NCBI GenBank assembly: GCA_958496175.1
Contig: OY292277.1
Span: 37,769,050-37,833,049, forward strand
DNA from: Sisyra terminalis
Lineage: Eukaryota > Arthropoda > Insecta > Neuroptera > Sisyridae
Direction of reading: 5' to 3'
DNA: 64,000 bases
Position 1 is the first letter of the stretch, and every line of letters starts with the position of its first letter. The notes below the pieces were generated by a model. That model was given only the letters and a program-made list of their open reading frames with translations, was not told the DNA's origin and searched no databases. This document shows, one piece after another, positions 56,954 to 64,000 of the stretch. Made by a program: the position numbers and the translations under genes.

Positions 56954-59184
56954 ATCACGGAAACCGAATTTTGCTCATGAAATTAATATTTTTATTAACT
57001 TCATTGACGCAATTTTATCAAGTAATATGATACTTTAACACAGTAAACTTTTTCATCAACTATAGTTTTATTATAAGACGCATTGCAAATTTCTAAGCAC
57101 ATTCATGTTAAAGTTTTTCAACCCTTACAGCCACTCTTCTTGTATTTCTATTTAAGGAAGTTCTCTATTATGGAAAATTACGAGAAAAAAAGGATGACAC
57201 ATAAAGCACGAAATAGTTATGAATTTTTTTTTCTGTAATATCAACCATCATTCCTGAAAATATTGAGCCAAAATTTGTGATACCTGTGCTGTTAATTCCT
57301 TAAAGTAGATAACTTCATCTCAAGTTTACTTTGCAATATCTTCTGAAACAATTTGCAATAGTTTTAAATGTTTTAATTAAGATCATTTTATAGTTTACTG
57401 AATCAAAGTAATGTGTTACAATACTAGATTTTTTAGAAATTTCAAATGGATATATTATATGTAATATAATACATATCCGTTCTTGATGATTATTAAATAA
57501 TTGCAAAAAATATTTAGAGTCTATGAACCTGACATAGGGGTGAAATTTTCGTTTACGAAAAATTGTAGTCAAAATTTTGTCATAATGTAGAATTTAATAC
57601 ATTTATCCATCATGGCATTTGAAAATTGTATTTTGTTAGAATTTTTAGAATGGATGGGTAAATTAGTTTTTGTCTGTTATTTTTGTTATAGCTCGATCTC
57701 TGATTTGTCGTTAAGAGTTCAATCAGAATCTCACTATGCTTATTCGAGCGTTATTTTATTGTTATGGTACAGTGGAATTCAAAGTTGTCTGACAAAAAAA
57801 AAATATTTGATAAAAACGTACATTATAAGAAAATCATAAAATTTCATCCCATAAAAAATAAATCTTCATATTGAAGTGCAAGTATATTACAAGTTATACA
57901 TAATATAAGAGGTTCATCTTTCGAATAAAGTAACGAAAATATGATTGTAGTCAAGTCACTACATTTTTTTAACGACCCGATCGAGTTTGATACTGTGTAT
58001 CGAAATGAATGTAACATTTACATTATGATTTTATTTTTTATTTAAAAGAAAGTGTAAAAGAAAATCAAAGAAAAATATCACTTTTGATTATCTAACTAAC
58101 AAATAAGTCGGAATCGTAACGATTCATGGTGTTATAAAAAAGCAATAAAAATATTTAAGGAACTTTCCTAATAATAAGTCAAATTATAATTTTGCTTTTC
58201 TTTCTTAAGAAATGTCCATTTTTTTTCTTTGGTTTCTAAGATCTTATTTAGATATTAAGCATTCCTTTTACTTCGATGAATGTGTATATATTATTGAAAT
58301 AATTTTGTTAATAATTTAAATTATTTTTGATTTAGTTTTTCATTTTTTAAGTGATAACTTCTTATGAAACATTAGACTCCCTAAGTTGATATGAAAAACC
58401 TTTGAATCATGTCACGGTCAATAATAATAGTTCTCATTTTATTTCCCTTACAAAATCCAAAACTTTGATTTGTACCTTAATTTAATGCACCATATGTACA
58501 TACTAATACGCCAGCCCATTTAAATCTCTCTAATTTCACAAAAAATATCAAATATACTTCTTTATAACACAACTTTATTTACAATAGATTTAATAAAACT
58601 TTCTATTCATATTTAATGATTTTGTTTAAATAAAGTACATTATGGAAAAAATAAATTTACATAGTCATAAAAGTTATCACTTCTATCAAGCGCTTCTTTT
58701 AGGATGTCCACATTTTTTGTTTTTTATTTTTTTAGAATACGATTTCAAGATTCACGTAAATTTTGTTATCTAGTGAAAAAAATTATTTATAAAAAAATAT
58801 TTTATATGAAATTAAATATAAAACTATTTATAATCGTTGAGTTCCACTGTATCAAATGTATTGTCGTTTTAATTCCTATTGGAAAACGTTTTAATTGAAA
58901 ACAGGAGTTTTTACAAAATTTCGTCCTCATTTTTAGCTTCAAGCATTTATTATATAAAAATAATACACACACTAAGCGTAATTGTATTAATGTTGTTATT
59001 AATCATTTTTAATTAAAATATATATTATTGATAATATAATTAACACAGATCAGTTTTAGTGCAATTGAAATTACAACTTAATTTAAATTGTAATTGTTGC
59101 ACAATATCAAATCTGTGATACGACTGTATTTCTAACAGAAAGAATTATTGTAAAATTATTAAATAATAAATGTATAATTTTTAT
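56954..59184 (+). other. 3' region of ZC3H12, probably a long 3' UTR plus spacer
   Basis: 2.2 kb with no gene recognised between the ZC3H12 stop and the RPP38 stop on the opposite strand. Several AATAAA occur (for example about 57858 and 58142), so the transcript end cannot be fixed. Small frames here lack any coding signature. Confidence 0.45.
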
Positions 59185-61048
59185 TCAAACTGCTCGTTTT
59201 TTATTTTTTTTCTTTCTATTAGGATTTTCTTTAACTGTTCCTAGCTTTACAGATTCATACATTTTATTCGTGCTGGTTGAACTCAAAGGAATAAAATTGT
59301 CGGATTCCATTTCTTCGCAAATTTCTATTGGTTTCCCATCGTCGGCCGATAGTTTTCCTTGAGGATTACCCAGCATTTTCTTAGAGGAAAGCGCTTTATA
59401 TTTCATATCCTTAACCATTGTCATTTTGATTTCTGGCATAGGAAATTTTCGAGATGAAATTTTACTTATTTGAGATATAAGCGGTGAAAAGTAATTTTTA
59501 TTTAAATTTGTCTTAAATCCTATGACAATCGCAGTATACCCTAGCATTGTTCGAGTTATTTCTTTTAATGATTCCATTATTAATATTGGTACTCTGTTTG
59601 CAATACATAAATTAATTACATGATTAACCATAAATGGAGGATCGACGTCTTTCGCTACAATAACTGCTTTTATTAATTTCTTTTCTAAATATCTGGTTAC
59701 TGCATTAATACCTGAAATTATTTTTTTCCTAAAAAAATAAACAGAAACTTTATTACATATTCAATTATAGTAATGATTAGTGCATATTTATAACTTTTGA
59801 TTTCATGTGTGTTTAGTTGCATTGTTAATATCAGGGGTCATTCATAAATTAAGTAAGGCATATTTTACTCTTTTTGGTTCTACTCTTCCCTTCCTCTTCA
59901 TGGTAAGAAAAAATACCACCCTTTTTGTAGATAAAAATAGGATTAGAAAATCATGATCTCGGTCTCTCCAAATTGCTGTACGTAATTTATTAATTGTTCA
60001 TGGTGTTTCTTGTGACATTATGTGTTATGAATAGATTTTTAATAGAGAAAACTTCCTGTATAGTACTACTTTTACATGATTTGATTTATATCTGCAGTCA
60101 TTCCCAACGATAGTGGTATCACCTGCTAATGGACATTGGAAATTTTTGAGACCACAATAACGGCTAAACAGAGTACATAAGAGGCGAATGCAAAATGCAG
60201 ATAGGACTGCTGTTTTAGAAAATTGATATATTAAAATAATATTGAGAAGATGTATTGGTAGCCGAGTGGTCTAGATGACCGCTTCAAAACAAGTAGGTAG
60301 TGGGTTCGATCCTCGTATCGTGCAAATTTTCAATATTTCTCGATAAAGGATTTAATTAACCCTAGAGTCGCTAAAGGACCTTAGTAGTTATAAAGCGACG
60401 GTAAACAACAATTAAAAAAATATTGAGAGGAGGCTATATTTATTGAGGGGATATTTATTCTATTATAATTTTTAGCTTTGTATTGCACTAGATGTAGCCG
60501 ACTAATGTGAGATTACGATGAGTAGCAGGGTTAAGGAGGAAAGGGAAGTAGTATTTGAAAATCTCTCGACCCTAGCGAATTAAGAATATACAGAAGATAG
60601 ATGCTCTGCTCTATATTTATAAAAGCAGTAAAAAAATACTCGATTGGTCAGTAATTAACAAACACGCAATCGAACAGTGAAAGATAAAGATATACCTATT
60701 TTCTTTAACTTGGGCATCTTCAGGTGCTTTCATTTTGTTTCTATACGTCTTTCGTTCTTCAGTTGATAATGATTTGATTTCCGACCATTGTACTTTTATA
60801 CTAATTCTCTTTAAAGGAGGAAACAAAGTTTCCATTATCTTTTTAATTTCTTCTTCATCTTCTGCAGTCAAAATTGGTCTAAAATAAATAATATTAACGG
60901 ATGTTCTCTACTCATAAGCAATTGTTAATTCTTACCTATAACTTGCATTAGGAATTTTCAAAACTTTTTTTGGGACTTTATGTTGCGCTTTTTTGGAAGC
61001 TAGAGTTAAATGTAACTCATTTTTTTGTATTACACCGGCTTGTTTCAT
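59185..61048 (-). CDS. RPP38: Ribonuclease P/MRP protein subunit p38-like (L7Ae fold)
   Basis: Nucleolar protein of RNase P and RNase MRP, which mature tRNA 5' ends and pre-rRNA; the L7Ae/L30e fold binds kink-turns. Three minus-strand exons: 61048-60936, 60878-60696, 59728-59185, joined through split Arg codons, 279 residues (human RPP38 283). Visible: the L7Ae-like core GINAVTRYLEKKLIKAVIVA, then DPPFMVNHVINLCIANRVPI, matching RPP38 (GVNEVTRALE, ITSHLIQL). The C-terminus is basic (NPNRKKKNKKRAV). The N-terminus (MKQAGVIQKNELHLTLASKK) is less conserved. The AATAAA at 59185-59180 on the coding strand overlaps the stop codon TGA. A SINE sits in intron 2. Other L7Ae proteins (NHP2, SBP2) fit less well by length and layout. 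Confidence 0.82.
60251..60418 (+). mobile_element. tRNA-derived SINE, copy 7, with target duplication
   Basis: A box GTAGCCGAGTGGTCTAGATG, B box GGTTCGATCC (60304-60313), body CTAGAGTCGCTAAAGGACC and tail GTAAACAACAATTAAAAAA. Duplication AATATTGAGAAGA (60238-60250) / AATATTGAGAGGA (60419-60431), one mismatch. In intron 2 of RPP38, antisense to the gene. Confidence 0.9.
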
Positions 61049-61203
61049 TGTAAACTTGAAAGCATTGAGAAGTAATTTGAAGGTTATAGGAAAATTGGAA
61101 AAGAAAAAGTTAGGTTATGTTAAATCCGTTATATTTTATATTATTTTATAATTGATTTATTTTGCGAAATTATGTATTAAAATTAATCTTAAATTATAGT
61201 TTA

Positions 61204-61631
61204 TTATAAACCGGCTCGTAACGGTGGAGAAACCAAAATGACACCATCACCTCGTACAAATAACATTGGAATTGTTCTTTTAGTGGAGCGGTAAACTTCT
61301 TCGTATGTTTCCTCATCGATTTCTACAGTTGTGATCGTTTCTTCTGCATCCCCCAAAACCATATTCAAATGTTGATCGTAAGCCTAGGAATTACGACAAA
61401 ACGAAAGTCAATTAAATGTTGAAAAACCAATGTTTTATTAAATTACATGAAGGCGTCCTCGAAGTTCTCGTTCGTTACGCATTTTCACATAAATTCTTTC
61501 GTCTAAACTTAAACGAACTAAATCCAATGGTTCTTTAACTGTTACGTTGGGAATCTAAAATATTAAATTAATAGTAAATCCGAAACTATTGATATAATAG
61601 TTTAGCTTACCAAATCTTGATCATCCGCCAT
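61204..61631 (-). CDS. LSM3: U6 snRNA-associated Sm-like protein LSm3
   Basis: Ring subunit of the nuclear LSm2-8 complex (binds the U6 snRNA 3' end) and of cytoplasmic LSm1-7 (mRNA decapping). Three minus-strand exons: 61631-61611 (MADDQDL), 61554-61447 and 61383-61204, all phase 0, 102 residues, the same length as human LSM3. Sm1 motif [20 protein letters not shown] then [20 protein letters not shown]; Sm2 end [16 protein letters not shown]. The seven-codon first exon would be missed by frame scanning, but its start matches the family (MADD). An AATAAA at about 61161-61156 on the coding strand follows the stop. RPP38 starts only 155 bp downstream of this stop, same strand. Confidence 0.96.
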
Positions 61632-62332
61632 TATTGATTGATTAAATACTTATTTAATTTAAAGAGGTTAAATTTACAAATCTATTGCATATAACAGCAA
61701 TTTTTTATACCTTTTACTTTAAAAAACTGTTAAATGACTTAAATGTTTGTTATTACAAGTACATATTCTTCAGTAAATGCAAATTGCACAAATTCAAATA
61801 GCAAATATTTAGGGAATACTACCTAGAAGTTATGATTTTGGAAACTAAAATTCGTTAATTTTACTTTCGTAAAATAGAAAAAAATAATTTAGTTTTTTTT
61901 GCGGATGGCGATTATATTTGTTTAAATGAAAAATTGGGAAATTTCACAAGAAAAATTATTTCAAATCGTAGGGCTACCAAACTTTTAAAATACAAAGTGC
62001 GCGTTCCACAAATTTCAGCATTGAACAAATAATTGTATATCTCTTTCTGTCATTCGAATCAAACATCTTCTAGCCCTGTTATGAGTGTTATGAGTTCGGA
62101 ATTGTGATCCGAATGCTTGTGGAAGTTTGACACCACGACCGCGACCAAAGTGAAAACAAAATGAACGCAGCCATTTTACCAAGGCTAGAAATAGTGCTGT
62201 CGCAGAAGGCGGTGTACATTTTCTAATTTTACGCCATTATTTAAGGATTAATTGTTAAATAAATGTTGATGAAGTGCTAAAATTAAGTGTAAATTGATAA
62301 AAAATAATTAATGTATATGCGGTCAATTATTT
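61632..62332. promoter_or_regulatory. Divergent promoter region between LSM3 and a + strand candidate
   Basis: From about 62090 to 62230 the sequence is less AT-rich and has CACGACCGCGACC and GCAGCCATTTTACC, a YY1-like CCAT block. A 21-codon upstream open frame starts at 62161. Nearer LSM3 (61640-62080) the sequence is plain AT-rich. Confidence 0.4.
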
Positions 62333-62374
62333 ATGGCTAGTTACGTTGTAAAACTGTTCAATTTTCATGTAACG
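62333..62374 (+). CDS. Candidate first coding exon of an unknown gene
   Basis: ATG at 62333 opens MASYVVKLFNFHVT and is followed at once by GTAAGC, a good donor, in phase 0. It sits about 700 bp from LSM3 in divergent orientation. No second exon is found in the remaining 1.6 kb, so the gene would continue outside the window. The product cannot be named, and the exon could equally be untranslated. Confidence 0.35.
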
Positions 62375-64000
62375 GTAAGCGAATGATTGTTTTGTAGGTT
62401 GCATGCATTCACGCCTTTAATTTGACATTTTAATAGAAGCTTTTTAAAAAAATACAATTAATACCATATTTTCGCATAAAGAGCCTATTATTGTTGCAAA
62501 AACTTTCAATTGTTGGCGTAAAAAGTTTCAACTTTGATTATTGCAATTAAATCCAACACATTTGCAAGTAGGCCGTGGTGGCTAATTTTTTGCATAGATT
62601 TTTATAATGCACTTTTTTCAGCACTTAATTTTTGCTGTTCTAGTCTTACGTCATGGTAAATGTTAGATGCGGTTGCAATTATTATTGCTTGGGGCATTAA
62701 AATGCATCAAGATATATAAATGGAAAAAAATCGGAATGAGAGTTGTCTATTCCAATGAATGATACATTAAAATTCACGTCTGGCTTTTATCATAATATGA
62801 ATGAATGGATGATTCACCCTTCGTTTCTATGACTTAAATTATTTTAATCGTCAAAATTTCCCTTTATAAAAACGTCAATAACCAACATAAAACAAACTGA
62901 GCTCATAAAAAGGAAATGTGCATTATCAATGCCTTTTTTTCAAGCAAATGAAGCAGAACCGTTTTTAATTTTATAGTTTTACAGAATATAGTTTTTATTT
63001 TTTTTGTTGAAGTCATATTATGAAATCATAGAAGTAGAGTTTTCGATATGAAAAAAAAACCAACAATGATTTTTTTTGTAAAAGATATCCTGTGATATTT
63101 AAAAGATGATCAGAATTTTACCAGCACAAGCCAAAATTTCCTATCTAAATGAATAAAAAAGCGGTATAGAGTATAAGATAGTTATAAATTGAATTTCTTA
63201 ACAATTCTATTAAAATAGAATATCTATTTCGATTCGTAAGTTAAACTTTAAAAGCTTCTGGAAGAACCGCATGCGGCTTACAAGCCACCATTTGACCATA
63301 TTTGATCCAGTATATATATCCAAGTATTAGTTTTCTAAAATATTTGAAAAATAAAAGTAAAATTATTGAAAAAAATAAAATATTTTCTAAAATTTCTTAC
63401 TATTTCAGCATTCCGTTTGAAAATAATTATAGTTTTACGTATAATAAAGATCCTGGAAATTCTTACTTAAATGCTACATGAATATAAAAGAACCGACAAG
63501 CTCCTCAAGAATTTAAAAAATAATTGAGTATATGCAAAATCAGATTGTTTAGTTTTATTAACATTCAATGTGCATTTCTTGAGAACAAATTGACTAATTA
63601 GTTCTTAATTCCTATGTAAAGAAGAGGGTCTGTTGAAAGTTTTGATGTACTATCATATATTTACTAATTCTAGTGACTAAGTTTCTTATTGTTACGTTTT
63701 TAACTATTTATATTGTGTTTTAAGACAACCATTTATTTTATACGCAAGTCTATTTATGTAACACTACTATACTTATTTGTTTACAATTCAATAATAATTT
63801 ATTTCAACAATTTAACTTGTCACTTATAACTGACCATAACTGATTTGCAACTAGTTGTCAACCATTATTCCAGAACATGTCTCATTCTATTACATTGTTT
63901 GGTTCATTATAGCACCGGGTATTCTTATGAAAATTCGTGATCTCTGTTTTATATATTCAAATTTAAATTACCATATTGGTTATTAAGCCTAATAGAGGAC
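62375..64000 (+). other. Nothing recognised; possible first intron
   Basis: AT-rich sequence without coding, RNA or repeat features I could support. If 62333-62374 is an exon, this is its intron. Confidence 0.4.

Noticed and set aside
57612..57839. Small membrane protein after ZC3H12
   Set aside because: Hydrophobic residues follow from T-rich sequence. No splice or promoter context, and it lies in the probable 3' UTR.

Overview
This is a 64 kb piece of an AT-rich, intron-containing animal genome, almost certainly an insect. The evidence is GT-AG introns in every recognisable gene, single-copy metazoan genes with insect-like sequence (a BRWD/PHIP homologue, Cdk8 with a long poly-Gln tail, a Regnase/ZC3H12 RNase), and many short transposon relics, tRNA-derived SINEs and A/T-rich satellites. 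No prokaryotic features, rRNA, tRNA gene or CRISPR array was seen.

Layout. 582-9495 (+): the 3' ten exons of a BRWD3/PHIP-type chromatin reader. 11877-14564 (+): an unrecognised cysteine-rich protein gene, reconstructed from exons whose phases all agree. 14717-18324 (-): Cdk8, tail to tail with the cysteine-rich gene and head to head with RFC3 (18694-20130, +) across a promoter of about 370 bp that holds an E2F-type site. 20544-23448 (+): UTP14 of the small-subunit processome, with an E-box upstream. 25335-56953 (+): a Regnase-like ZC3H12 endoribonuclease with two candidate first coding exons (25335 and 35201) and an intron of up to 29.6 kb. 59185-61048 (-): an RPP38-like RNase P/MRP subunit. 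61204-61631 (-): LSM3. A candidate first exon of another + strand gene lies at 62333-62374 and would continue past the window.

The giant ZC3H12 intron is a repeat graveyard. It holds a 411-bp solo LTR with a 4-bp duplication, a 626-bp hAT-like element with a perfect 8-bp duplication, SINEs with tRNA-like A and B boxes, a near-palindromic MITE family (ends GGCTCAAG), nested insertions, several tandem arrays of 90-390 bp units, and LINE and mariner fragments. It also holds palindromic elements whose arms carry a hammerhead-ribozyme-like core. Functionally the genes are unrelated housekeeping genes (transcription, replication, ribosome and RNA processing), but three of them (UTP14, RPP38, LSM3) serve RNA maturation and two (BRWD, Cdk8) serve transcription control. 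Coordinates of coding exons come from reading frame, splice sites and phase; repeat boundaries are by eye and good to roughly 5-20 bases unless duplications are quoted.
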